Shown here piece by piece: positions 1 to 13,108 of a DNA stretch of 64,000 nt (positions within the stretch are counted from its first letter, which is position 1; every line of letters starts with the position of its first letter). The notes under the pieces are model-generated. The model was not told the origin of the DNA and made no database searches. It worked only from the letters and a program-made list of their open reading frames with translations. The DNA lies in contig NW_026870888.1 of NCBI RefSeq assembly GCF_033118175.1, positions 4,030,001-4,094,000 on the forward strand. The letters run 5' to 3'. The position numbers were made by a program, and so were the translations under genes. The stretch comes from Dama dama. Taxonomy: Eukaryota; Chordata; Mammalia; Artiodactyla; Cervidae.

Positions 1-3000
1 CTATTCATATTTTTCACACCTTTTCAGTCTCTTCATGTTTTTCAACATCGCTTCTTGCTCCTTCTATTTTTCATACCGTTCCATGCTCCTTCTATTTTTG
101 ACACCTTTTGAACCTGTTCATATGTTTCACACCTTTTCAGGCTATTCTTGTTTTTCAACACCGCTTCATGCTCCTCCTGATTTTCAGACCGTTTCATGCT
201 CCTCATATTTTCACACCTTTTGAAGCTCTTCATGTTTTTCACACCTTTTCAGGTTAGTCATGTTTTTGACCACCGTTTCATGCACCTCCTATTTTTCAGA
301 CTGTTTCATGCTCCTCATAATTTTGACGCGTTTTGAAGCTCTTCATATTTTTCACACCTTTTCAGTCTCTTCATGTTTTTCAACACCGCTTCATGCTCCT
401 CCTAATTTTCAGAACGTTTCATGATCCTCATATTTTTGACAGCTTTTGAAACTCTTCATATTTTTCACACCTGTTCAGTCTCTTCATATTTTTCACAACT
501 TTTCATGCTCTTCATGTTTTTCAACACCGTTTCATGCTCCTCCCATTTTCAGACTGTTTCATGCTCCTCCTATTTTTCACACCTATTGAAGCTCTTCATA
601 TATTTCACACCTTTTCAAGCTCTTCATGTTTTTGAACACCGCTTCATGCTCCTCCGATTTTTCACACCTTTTGAAGCTCTTCATATATTTCACACGTTTT
701 CAAGCTCTTAAAGTTTTTGAACACCGCTTCATGTTCCTCATATTCTTCACACCTTTTGAAGCTAATCATATTTTTCACTCCTTTTCCTGTTCTTCATGTT
801 TTTCAATACCGTTTCATGCTCCTCCTATTTTTCAGAATGTTTCATGCCCCTCAAATTTTTACACCTTTTGAAGCTCTTCATATATTTCACACCTTTTCAG
901 GCTCTTCAGGTTTTTGAACATCGCTTCATGCTCATACTATTTTTCAGACCGTTTCATGCTCCTCATATTTTTGACACCTTTTGAAGCTCTTCATATTTTT
1001 CACACATTTTCAGGCTCTTCATGTTTTTGAACAACGTTTCATGCTCTTCCTATTTTTCAGACCGTTTCATGCTTCTCATATTTTTGACACCTGTTGAAGC
1101 TCTTCATATTTTTCACAACTTTTCAGGCTCTTCATGTTTTTCAACACCGTTGCATGATCCTCCTATTTTTCAGACCTTTTCATGCTCCTCATATTTTTGA
1201 CACCTTTTGAATCTCTTCATATTTATCACACCTTTTAAATCTCTTCATGTTTTTCAACACCACTTCATGCTCCTTCTACTTTTCACATCTTTTGAAGCTC
1301 TTCATATTTTTCACACCTTTTCATGCTCTTCATGTTTTTGGACACCGCTTCATGCTCCTCATATTTTTCACACCTTTTGAAGCTCTTCATATTTTTCACA
1401 CCTTTTGAAGCTCTTCATATTTTTCACACCTTTTCATGCTCTTCATGTGTTTGAACACCTTTTCAAGTTCCTCATATTTTTGACACCTTTTGATGCTCCT
1501 CATATTTTTCACACCTTTTCAAGCACTGCATCTTTTTGAACACCGCTTCATGCTCCTCCTATATTTCAGAACGTTTCATGCTCCTCATATTTTTCACACC
1601 TTTTGACACTCTTCATATTTTTCACACATTTTCCTGTTCTTCATGTTTTTCAACAACGTTTCTTGCTCCTCCTATTTTTCAGACCGTTTCATGCTCCTCT
1701 TATTTCTGACACCGTTTGAAGCTCTTCATTTTTTTCACACCTTTTCAGGCTCTTCATGTTTTTCAACACCTTTCATGCTCCTCCTATTTTTCAGACTGTT
1801 TCATGCTCCTCATATATTTGACACCTTTTGAAACTCTTCATATTTTTCACACCTTTTGAAGCTCTTCATATTGTTCACACCTTTTTGGCTCTTCATTTTT
1901 TTCAACACCACTTCATGCTCCTCCTATTTTTCAGACTGTTTCATGCTCCTCATAGTTTTGACACCTTTTGAAGCCCTTCATATAATTTACACCTTTTCAG
2001 GCTCTTCATGTTTTTTAACAGGGCTTCATGCTTCTCCTATTTTTCAGACCGTTTCATGCTCCGCATATTTTTGACACCTTTTGAAGCTCTTCATATTTTT
2101 CACACCTTTTCAGGCTCTTCATCTTTTTCAACACCGCTTCATGGTCCTCCTATTTTTCAGACCGTTTCATGCTCCTCAAATTTTTGACGCCTTTTGAAGC
2201 TCTTCATATATTTCACACCTTTTCAGTGTCTTCACGTTTTTCAACACCGTTTCATGCTTCTCCTATTTTTCAGACCGTTTCATGCTTCTCATACTTTGAC
2301 ACGTTTTGAACTTCCTCATTTTTTTCACACCTTTTCAGGCTCTTCATGTTTCTGAACACCGTTTCATGCTCCTCCTATTTTTCAGAACGTTTCATGCTCC
2401 TCATAGTTTTGACACCTTTTGAAGCTCTTCATATTTTTCACACCTTTTCATGCTCTTCATGTTTTTGAAAACTTTTTCAAGGTCCTCATATTTTTGACAG
2501 CTTTTGAAGCTCTTCATATTTTTCACACCTTTTCAGGCTCTTCATGTTTTTGAACACCGTTTCATGCTCCTCATATTTTTGACACCTTTTGAAGCTCGTC
2601 ATATTTTTCACACCTTTTCATGCTCTTCATGTTTTTCAACACCATATCATGCTCCTCCTATTTTCAGACTGTTTCATGCTCCTCATATTTTTGACACCTT
2701 TTGAAGCTCTTCATATATTTCACACCTCCTCAGGTTCTTCATGTTTTTGAACAACGCTTCATGCTCCTCCTATTTTTCACACGTATTGAAGCTCTTCATA
2801 TATTTCATACCTTTTCAAGCTCTTCATGTTTTTGAACACCACTTCATGCTCCTCCTATTTTTCACACCTTTTGAAGCTCTTCATATATTTCACACTTTTT
2901 CAAGCTCTTCAAGTTTTTGAACACCGCTTCATGTTCCTCATATTCTTCACACCTTTTGAAGCTCATCATATTTTTCACTCCTTTTCCCGTTCTTCATGTT

Positions 3001-6000
3001 TTTCAATACAGTTTCATGCTCCTCCAATTTTTCAGACCATTTCATGCTCCTCATATTTTTGACACCTTTTGAAGCTCTTGATATTTTTCACACCTTTTCA
3101 GGCTCTTCATATTTTTGAACACCGTTTCATGCTCCTACTATTTTTCAGACCGTTTCATGCAACTCATATTTTTGACACCTTTTGAAGCTTTTCATATTTT
3201 TCACACCTTTTCAGGCTCTTCAGGTTTTTGAACACCGTTTCATGCTCCTCCTATTTTTCAGACCATTCCATGCTCCTCATATTTTGACACCTTTTGAAGC
3301 TCTTCATATTTTTCACACATTTTCAGGCTCTTCATGTTTTTGAACACCGTTTCATGCTCCTCCTATATTTCAGACCGTTTCATGTTCCTCATATTTTTCA
3401 CACCTTTTGAAGCTCTTCATATTTTTCAAACCTTTTCATGCTCTTAATGTTTTTGAACACCTTTTCAAGGTCCTCATATTTTTGACACCTTTGATGCTCT
3501 TCATATTTTTCACACCTTTTCAGGCTCTTCATGTTTTTGAACACCGATTCATGCTCCTCATATTTTTGACACCTTTTGAAGCTCTTCATATATTACACAC
3601 CTTTTCAAGCACTTCATCTTTTTGAACACCACTTCATGCTCCTCCTATATTTCAGAACGTTTCATGCTCCTCATATTTTTCACACTTTTTGACACTCTTC
3701 ATATTTTTCTCACCTTTTTCTATTCTTCATGTTTTTCAACACCGTTTCATGCCCCTCCTATTTTTCAGACCATTTCATGCTCCTCATATTTTTGACACAT
3801 TTTGAAGCTCTTCATATTTTTCACACCTTTTCAGTCTCTTCATGTTTTTCAACATCGCTTCATGCTCCTTCTGTTTTTCATACCGTTCCATGCTCCTTCT
3901 ATTTTTGAAACCTTTTGAAGCTGTTCATATGTTTCACACATTTTCAGGCTATTCATGTTTTTCAACACCGCTTCATGCTCCTCCTGATATTCAGACCGTT
4001 TCATGCTCCTCATATTTTCACACCTTTTGAAGCTCTTCATGTTTTTCACACCTTTTCAGGTTAGTCATGTTTTTGACCACCGTTTCATGCACCTCCTATT
4101 TTTCAGACTATTTCATGCTCCTCATATTTTTGACACCTTTTGAAGCTCTTCATATTTTTCACGCCTTTTCAGGCTCTTCATGTTTTTCAACACCACTTCA
4201 TGCTCCTCCTAATTTTCAGAACGTTTCATGCTCCTCATATTTTTGACAGCTTTTGAAACTCTTCATATTTTTCACACCTTTTCAGTCTCTTCATGTGTTT
4301 CAACACGGCTTCATGCTCCTTCTATTTTTCAGACCGTTTCCTGCTCCTCATATTTTTGACACCTTTTGAAGCTCTTCATATTTTTCATACCTTTTGATGC
4401 TCTTCATATTTTTCAACACTGCTTCAAGCTCCTCCTATTTTTCAGAACGTTTCATGCTCTTCATATTTTTGACAGCTTTTGGAACTCTTCATATTTTTCA
4501 CACCGTTTCATGCTCCTCATATTTTTGACACCTTTTGAAGCTCTTCATATTTTTCACACCTTCTCAGGAACTTCATGTTTTTCAACACCACTTCATGCTC
4601 CTCCCAATTTTCAGACTGTTTCATGCTCCTCATATTTCTGACAGCTTTTGAATCTCTTCATATTTTTCACACCTTTTCAGGTTCGTCCTGTTTTTGACCA
4701 CCGTTTCATGCACCTCCTATTTTTCAGACCGTTTCATGCTCCTCATATTTTTTACACCTTTTGAAGCTCTTCATATTTTTCACACCTTTTCAGGATCTTC
4801 ATGTTTTTCAACACCACTTCATGCTCCTCCTATTTTTCAGACTGTTTCATGCTCCGCATATTTTTGACAGCTTTTGAAGCTCTTCATATTTTTCACACCT
4901 TTTCAGTCTCTTCATGTGTTTCAACATCGCTTCATGCTCCTTTTTTTTTCAGACCGTTTCATGCTCCTCATATTTTTGACACCTTTTCAAGCTGTTCATA
5001 TTTTTCACACTGTTTCAGGCACTTCATGTTTTTCAGCCCCGCTTCATTCTCCTCCTATTTTTCAGACCGTTTCATGCTCCTCTTATTTTTGAAACTTTAG
5101 GAAGCTCTTCATATTTTTCACACCTTTTCAGGTTCCTCATGTTTTTGACCACCGTTTCATGCACCTCCTATTTTTCAGACCGTTTCTTGCTCCTCATATT
5201 TTTGACACATTTTGAAGCTCTTCATATATTTCTCACCTTTTCAGGCTCTTCATAGTTTTGAACACGGTTTCATGCTCCTCCTATTTTTCAGACCGTTTCA
5301 TGCGCCTCATATTTTTGAAACTTTAGGAAGCTCTTCATATTTTTCACACATTGTCAGGCTGTTCAAGTTTTTCAACACTGCTTCATGCTTCTCCTATTTT
5401 TCAAACCGATTCATTATCCTCCTATTTATCAGACCGTTTCATGCTCCTCATATTTTTGACACCTTTGCAGCTCTTCATATTTTTCACACCTTTTCAGGCT
5501 CTTCAGGTTTTTCAACACCACTTCATGCTCCTCCCATTTTTCAGACTGTTTCATGCTCCTCATATTTTTGACACCTTTTGAAGCTCTTCATATTTTTCAC
5601 ACGACTTCAGGATCTTCATGTTTTTCAACACCACTTCATGCTTCTCCCATTTTTCAGACTCTTTCGTGCTCCTCATATTTTTGACACCATTTGAAGCTCT
5701 TCATATATTTCACACCTTTTCAGGCTCTTCAAGTTTTTCAACACTGCTTCATGCTCCTCCTATTTTTCAAACCATTTCGTGCACTTCCTAATTATCAGAC
5801 CGTTTCAGGCTCCTCATATTTTTGACACCTTTTGAAGCTCTTCATATTTTTCACACCTTTTCAGGTTCCTCATGTTTTTGACCACCGTTTCATGCACCTC
5901 CTATTTTTCAGACCGTTTCTTGCTCCTCATATTTTTGACACCTTTTGAAGCTCTTCATATATTTCTCACCTTTTCAGGCTCTTCATAGTTTTGAACACGG

Positions 6001-6796
6001 TTTCATGCTCCTCCTATTTTTCAGACCGTTTCATGCGCCTCATATTTTTGACACCTTTTGAAGCTCTTCATATTTTTCACACCTTGTCAGGCTGTTCAAG
6101 TTTTTCAACACTGCTTCATTCTTCTCCTATTTTTCAAACCGTTTCATTATCCTCCTATTTATCAGACCGTTTCATGCTCCTCATATTTTTGACACCTTTG
6201 CAGCTCTTCATATTTTTCACACCTTTTCAGGCTCTTCAGGTTTTTCAACACCACTTCATGCTCCTCCCATTTTTCAGACTGTTTCATGCTCCTCATATTT
6301 TTGACACCTTTTGAAGCTCTTCATATTTTTCACACGACTTCAGGATCTTCATGTTTTTCAACACCACTTCATGCTTCTCCCATTTTTCAGACTCTTTCAT
6401 GCTCCTCATATTTTTGACACCTTTTGAAGCTCTTCATATATTTCACACCTTTTCAGGCTCTTCAAGTTTTTCAACACTGCTTCATGCTCCTCCTATTTTT
6501 CAAACCGGTTCGTGCACTTCCTAATTATCAGACCGTTTCAGGCTCCTCATATTTTTGACACCTTTTGAAGCTTTTCATATTTTTCACACCTTTCTAGACT
6601 CTGCATGTTTTTGAACACCGCTTCATGCTCCTCCAATTTTTCCGACCGTTTCATGCTCTTCATATTTTTGACACCTTTTGAAGCTCTTAACATTTTTCAC
6701 ACCTTTTCAGGCTCTCCATGTTTTTCAACACCACTTCATGCTCCTCCTACTTTTCAAACCGTTTCATGTTCCTCATATTTTTGACAGCATTTGAAA
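1..6796. repeat. Satellite HOR A, copy 1
   Basis: Continuous array of the 113-bp satellite monomer with no other sequence type. Position 1 (ctattcatattttt) recurs at 6797 (offset 6796) and a near-match at 12832. Many private monomer variants, such as the ones near 35-242, 421-711, 2826-3062 and 4801-5100, recur in the next copy at an offset of 6796, falling to 6768 after about 1835. The 28-bp step is one extra subrepeat near 1833-1860 in this copy. The copy also holds a 733-bp internal duplication absent from copy 2. The true start may lie upstream of the window. Open frames on the + strand are phenylalanine/histidine-rich satellite translations, not genes. Confidence 0.9.
5131..6596. repeat. 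733-bp tandem duplication inside HOR A copy 1
   Basis: The variant ggttcctcatgtttttgacc occurs at 5131 and again at 5864, and the sequence that follows stays aligned at an offset of 733 through about 6590. HOR A copy 2 has only one version (from 11899). 733 bp is close to 26 subrepeats, or 6.5 monomers, so the exchange was in register with the 28-bp subrepeat but not with the 113-bp monomer. The end points are approximate. Confidence 0.85.
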
Positions 6797-9700
6797 CTAT
6801 TCATATTTTTCACACCTTTTCAGTCTCTTCATGTTTTTCAACATCGCTTCTTGCTCCTTCTATTTTTCATACCGTTCCATGCTCCTTCTATTTTTGACAC
6901 CTTTTGAACCTGTTCATATGTTTCACACCTTTTCAGGCTATTCTTGTTTTTCAACACCGCTTCATGCTCCTCCTGATTTTCAGACCGTTTCATGCTCCTC
7001 ATATTTTCACACCTTTTGAAGCTCTTCATGTTTTTCACACCTTTTCAGGTTAGTCATGTTTTTGACCACCGTTTCATGCACCTCCTATTTTTCAGACTGT
7101 TTCATGCTCCTCATAATTTTGACGCGTTTTGAAGCTCTTCATATTTTTCACACCTTTTCAGTCTCTTCATGTTTTTCAACACCGCTTCATGCTCCTCCTA
7201 ATTTTCAGAACGTTTCATGATCCTCATATTTTTGACAGCTTTTGAAACTCTTCATATTTTTCACACCTGTTCAGTCTCTTCATATTTTTCACAACTTTTC
7301 ATGCTCTTCATGTTTTTCAACACCGTTTCATGCTCCTCCCATTTTCAGACTGTTTCATCCTCCTCCTATTTTTCACACCTATTGAAACTCTTCATATATT
7401 TCACACCTTTTCAAGCTCTTCATGTTTTTGAACACCGCTTCATGCTCCTCCGATTTTTCACACCTTTTGAAGCTCTTCATATATTTCACACGTTTTCAAG
7501 CTCTTAAAGTTTTTGAACACCGCTTCATGTTCCTCATATTCTTCACACCTTTTGAAGCTCATCATATTTTTCACTCCTTTTCCTGTTCTTCATGTTTTTC
7601 AATACCGTTTCATGCTCCTCCTATTTTTCAGAATGTTTCATGCCCCTCAAATTTTTACACCTTTTGAAGCTCTTCATATATTTCACACCTTTTCAGGCTC
7701 TTCAGGTTTTTGAACATCACTTCATGCTCATACTATTTTTCAGACCGTTTCATGCTCCTCATATTTTTGACACCTTTTGAAGCTCTTCATATTTTTCACA
7801 CATTTTCAGGCTCTTCATGTTTTTGAACAACGTTTCATGCTCTTCCTATTTTTCAGACCGTTTCATGCTTCTCATATTTTTGACACCTGTTGAAGCTCTT
7901 CATATTTTTCACAACTTTTCAGGCTCTTCATGTTTTTCAACACCGTTGCATGATCCTCCTATTTTTCAGACCTTTTCATGCTCCTCATATTTTTGACACC
8001 TTTTGAATCTCTTCATATTTATCACACCTTTTAAATCTCTTCATGTTTTTCAACACCACTTCATGCTCCTTCTACTTTTCACATCTTTTGAAGCTCTTCA
8101 TATTTTTCACACCTTTTCATGCTCTTCATGTTTTTGGACACCGCTTCATGCTCCTCATATTTTTCACACCTTTTGAAGCTCTTCATATTTTTCACACCTT
8201 TTGAAGCTCTTCATATTTTTCACACATTTTCATGCTCTTCATGTGTTTGAACACCTTTTCAAGTTCCTCATATTTTTGACACCTTTTGATGCTCCTCATA
8301 TTTTTCACACCTTTTCAAGCACTGCATCTTTTTGAACACCGCTTCATGCTCCTCCTATATTTCAGAACGTTTCATGCTCCTCATATTTTTCACACCTTTT
8401 GACACTCTTCATATTTTTCACACATTTTCCTGTTCTTCATGTTTTTCAACAACGTTTCATGCTCCTCCTATTTTTCAGACCGTTTCATGCTCCTCTTATT
8501 TCTGACACCGTTTGAAGCTCTTCATTTTTTTCACACCTTTTCAGGCTCTTCATGTTTTTCAACACCTTTCATGCTCCTCCTATTTTTCAGACTGTTTCAT
8601 GCTCCTCATATATTTGACACCTTTTGAAACTCTTCATATTGTTCACACCTTTTTGGCTCTTCATTTTTTTCAACACCACTTCATGCTCCTCCTATTTTTC
8701 AGACTGTTTCATGCTCCTCATAGTTTTGACACCTTTTGAAGCCCTTCATATAATTTACACCTTTTCAGGCTCTTCATGTTTTTTAACAGGGCTTCATGCT
8801 TCTCCTATTTTTCAGACCGTTTCATGCTCCTCATATTTTTGACACCTTTTGAAGCTCTTCATATTTTTCACACCTTTTCAGGCTCTTCATCTTTTTCAAC
8901 ACCGCTTCATGGTCCTCCTATTTTTCAGACCGTTTCATGCTCCTCAAATTTTTGACGCCTTTTGAAGCTCTTCATATATTTCACACCTTTTCAGTGTCTT
9001 CACGTTTTTCAACACCGTTTCATGCTTCTCCTATTTTTCAGACCGTTTCATGCTTCTCATACTTTGACACGTTTTGAACTTCCTCATTTTTTTCACACCT
9101 TTTCAGGCTCTTCATGTTTCTGAACACCGTTTCATGCTCCTCCTATTTTTCAGAACGTTTCATGCTCCTCATAGTTTTGACACCTTTTGAAGCTCTTCAT
9201 ATTTTTCACACCTTTTCATGCTCTTCATGTTTTTGAAAACTTTTTCAAGGTCCTCATATTTTTGACAGCTTTTGAAGCTCTTCATATTTTTCACACCTTT
9301 TCAGGCTCTTCATGTTTTTGAACACCGTTTCATGCTCCTCATATTTTTGACACCTTTTGAAGTTCGTCATATTTTTCACACCTTTTCATGCTCTTCATGT
9401 TTTTCAACACCGTATCATGCTCCTCCTATTTTCAGACTGTTTCATGCTCCTCATATTTTTGACACCTTTTGAAGCTCTTCATATATTTCACACCTCCTCA
9501 GGTTCTTCATGTTTTTGAACAACGCTTCATGCTCCTCCTATTTTTCACACGTATTGAAGCTCTTCATATATTTCATACCTTTTCAAGCTCTTCATGTTTT
9601 TGAACACCACTTCATGCTCCTCCTATTTTTCACACCTTTTGAAGCTCTTCATATATTTCACACTTTTTCAAGCTCTTCAAGTTTTTGAACACCGCTTCAT

Positions 9701-12700
9701 GTTCCTCATATTCTTCACACCTTTTGAAGCTCATCATATTTTTCACTCCTTTTCCCGTTCTTCATGTTTTTCAATACAGTTTCATGCTCCTCCAATTTTT
9801 CAGACCATTTCATGCTCCTCATATTTTTGACACCTTTTGAAGCTCTTGATATTTTTCACACCTTTTCAGGCTCTTCATATTTTTGAACACCGTTTCATGC
9901 TCCTACTATTTTTCAGACCGTTTCATGCAACTCATATTTTTGACACCTTTTGAAGCTTTTCATATTTTTCACACCTTTTCAGGCTCTTCAGGTTTTTGAA
10001 CACCGTTTCATGCTCCTCCTATTTTTCAGACCATTCCATGCTCCTCATATTTTGACACCTTTTGAAGCTCTTCATATTTTTCACACATTTTCAGGCTCTT
10101 CATGTTTTTGAACACCGTTTCATGCTCCTCCTATATTTCAGACCGTTTCATGTTCCTCATATTTTTCACACCTTTTGAAGCTCTTCATATTTTTCAAACC
10201 TTTTCATGCTCTTAATGTTTTTGAACACCTTTTCAAGGTCCTCATATTTTTGACACCTTTGATGCTCTTCATATTTTTCACACCTTTTCAGGCTCTTCAT
10301 GTTTTTGAACACCGATTCATGCTCCTCATATTTTTGACACCTTTTGAAGCTCTTCATATATTACACACCTTTTCAAGCACTTCATCTTTTTGAACACCAC
10401 TTCATGCTCCTCCTATATTTCAGAACGTTTCATGCTCCTCATATTTTTCACACTTTTTGACACTCTTCATATTTTTCTCACCTTTTTCTATTCTTCATGT
10501 TTTTCAACACCGTTTCATGCCCCTCCTATTTTTCAGACCATTTCATGCTCCTCATATTTTTGACACATTTTGAAGCTCTTCATATTTTTCACACCTTTTC
10601 AGTCTCTTCATGTTTTTCAACATCGCTTCATGCTCCTTCTGTTTTTCATACCGTTCCATGCTCCTTCTATTTTTGAAACCTTTTGAAGCTGTTCATATGT
10701 TTCACACATTTTCAGGCTATTCATGTTTTTCAACACCGCTTCATGCTCCTCCTGATATTCAGACCGTTTCATGCTCCTCATATTTTCACACCTTTTGAAG
10801 CTCTTCATGTTTTTCACACCTTTTCAGGTTAGTCATGTTTTTGACCACCGTTTCATGCACCTCCTATTTTTCAGACTATTTCATGCTCCTCATATTTTTG
10901 ACACCTTTTGAAGCTCTTCATATTTTTCACGCCTTTTCAGGCTCTTCATGTTTTTCAACACCACTTCATGCTCCTCCTAATTTTCAGAACGTTTCATGCT
11001 CCTCATATTTTTGACAGCTTTTGAAACTCTTCATATTTTTCACACCTTTTCAGTCTCTTCATGTGTTTCAACACGGCTTCATGCTCCTTCTATTTTTCAG
11101 ACCGTTTCCTGCTCCTCATATTTTTGACACCTTTTGAAGCTCTTCATATTTTTCACACCTTTTGATGCTCTTCATATTTTTCAACACTGCTTCAAGCTCC
11201 TCCTATTTTTCAGAACGTTTCATGCTCTTCATATTTTTGACAGCTTTTGGAACTCTTCATATTTTTCACACCGTTTCATGCTCCTCATATTTTTGACACC
11301 TTTTGAAGCTCTTCATATTTTTCACACCTTCTCAGGAACTTCATGTTTTTCAACACCACTTCATGCTCCTCCCAATTTTCAGACTGTTTCATGCTCCTCA
11401 TATTTCTGACAGCTTTTGAATCTCTTCATATTTTTCACACCTTTTCAGGTTCGTCCTGTTTTTGACCACCGTTTCATGCACCTCCTATTTTTCAGACCGT
11501 TTCATGCTCCTCATATTTTTTACACCTTTTGAAGCTCTTCATATTTTTCACACCTTTTCAGGATCTTCATGTTTTTCAACACCACTTCATGCTCCTCCTA
11601 TTTTTCAGACTGTTTCATGCTCCGCATATTTTTGACAGCTTTTGAAGCTCTTCATATTTTTCACACCTTTTCAGTCTCTTCATGTGTTTCAACATCGCTT
11701 CATGCTCCTTTTTTTTTCAGACCGTTTCATGCTCCTCATATTTTTGACACCTTTTCAAGCTGTTCATATTTTTCACACTGTTTCAGGCACTTCATGTTTT
11801 TCAGCCCCGCTTCATTCTCCTCCTATTTTTCAGACCGTTTCATGCTCCTCTTATTTTTGAAACTTTAGGAAGCTCTTCATATTTTCCACACCTTTTCAGG
11901 TTCCTCATGTTTTTGACCACCGTTTCATGCACCTCCTATTTTTCAGACCGTTTCTTGCTCCTCATATTTTTGACACATTTTGAAGCTCTTCATATATTTC
12001 TCACCTTTTCAGGCTCTTCATAGTTTTGAACACGGTTTCATGCTCCTCCTATTTTTCAGACCGTTTCATGCGCCTCATATTTTTGACACCTTTTGAAGCT
12101 CTTCATATTTTTCACACATTGTCAGGCTGTTCAAGTTTTTCAACACTGCTTCATGCTTCTCCTATTTTTCAAACCGATTCATTATCCTCCTATTTATCAG
12201 ACCGTTTCATGCTCCTCATATTTTTGACACCTTTGCAGCTCTTCATATTTTTCACACCTTTTCAGGCTCTTCAGGTTTTTCAACACCACTTCATGCTCCT
12301 CCCATTTTTCAGACTGTTTCATGCTCCTCATATTTTTGACACCTTTTGAAGCTCTTCATATTTTTCACACGACTTCAGGATCTTCATGTTTTTCAACACC
12401 ACTTCATGCTTCTCCCATTTTTCAGACTCTTTCGTGCTCCTCATATTTTTGACACCATTTGAAGCTCTTCATATATTTCACACCTTTTCAGGCTCTTCAA
12501 GTTTTTCAACACTGCTTCATGCTCCTCCTATTTTTCAAACCGGTTCGTGCACTTCCTAATTATCAGACCGTTTCAGGCTCCTCATATTTTTGACACCTTT
12601 TGAAGCTCTTCATATTTTTCACACCTTTCTAGACTCTGCATGTTTTTGAACACCGCTTCATGCTCCTCCAATTTTTCCGACCGTTTCATGCTCTTCATAT

Positions 12701-12831
12701 TTTTGACACCTTTTGAAGCTCTTAACATTTTTCACACCTTTTCAGGCTCTTCGTGTTTTTCAACACCACTTCATGCTCCTCCTACTTTTCAAACCGTTTC
12801 ATGTTCCTCATATTTTTGACAGCATTTGAAA
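6797..12831. repeat. Satellite HOR A, copy 2 (6035 bp)
   Basis: Collinear with 1-6796 but 761 bp shorter: one 28-bp subrepeat is missing near 8630 and the 733-bp duplication is single. The two copies differ at only scattered single bases, so the duplication is recent compared with divergence between neighbouring monomers. At the site of the single/double difference this copy is a mosaic of variants found in the two units of copy 1. Confidence 0.9.
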
Positions 12832-13108
12832 CTGTTCATATTTTTCACACCTTTTCAGTCTCTTCATGTTTTTCAACATCGCTTCTTGCTCCTTCTATTT
12901 TTCATACCGTTCCATGCTCCTTCTATTTTTGACACCTTTTGAACCTGTTCATATGTTTCACACCTTTTCAGGCTATTCTTGTTTTTCAACACCGCTTCAT
13001 GCTCCTCCTGATTTTCAGACCGTTTCATGCTCCTCATATTTTCACACCTTTTGAAGCTCTTCATGTTTTTCACACCTTTTCAGGTTAGTCATGTTTTTGA
13101 CCACCGTT
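12832..13108. repeat. Satellite HOR A, truncated third copy
   Basis: The first 277 bp of HOR A are present again (offset 6035 from copy 2), including the rare ctattcttg variant and the ggttagtcatgtttttgacc variant. Similarity stops after the ttgaccaccgtttc motif near 13108, where copies 1 and 2 read atgcacctcc and this one reads ttgctcctcatat. This is the right-hand edge of the 6.8-kb repeat domain. Confidence 0.85.

Noticed and set aside
42..242. - strand K/E/R-rich frames of 63-66 codons (also 3849, 6838, 10617, 12873)
   Set aside because: Satellite on the opposite strand; the copies exist only because the HOR is duplicated.
1..13108. Regularly spaced 28-bp repeats, resembling a CRISPR array at first sight
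   Set aside because: The units are directly adjacent with no unique spacers, they diverge gradually, and the host is a mammal. This is a tandem satellite.
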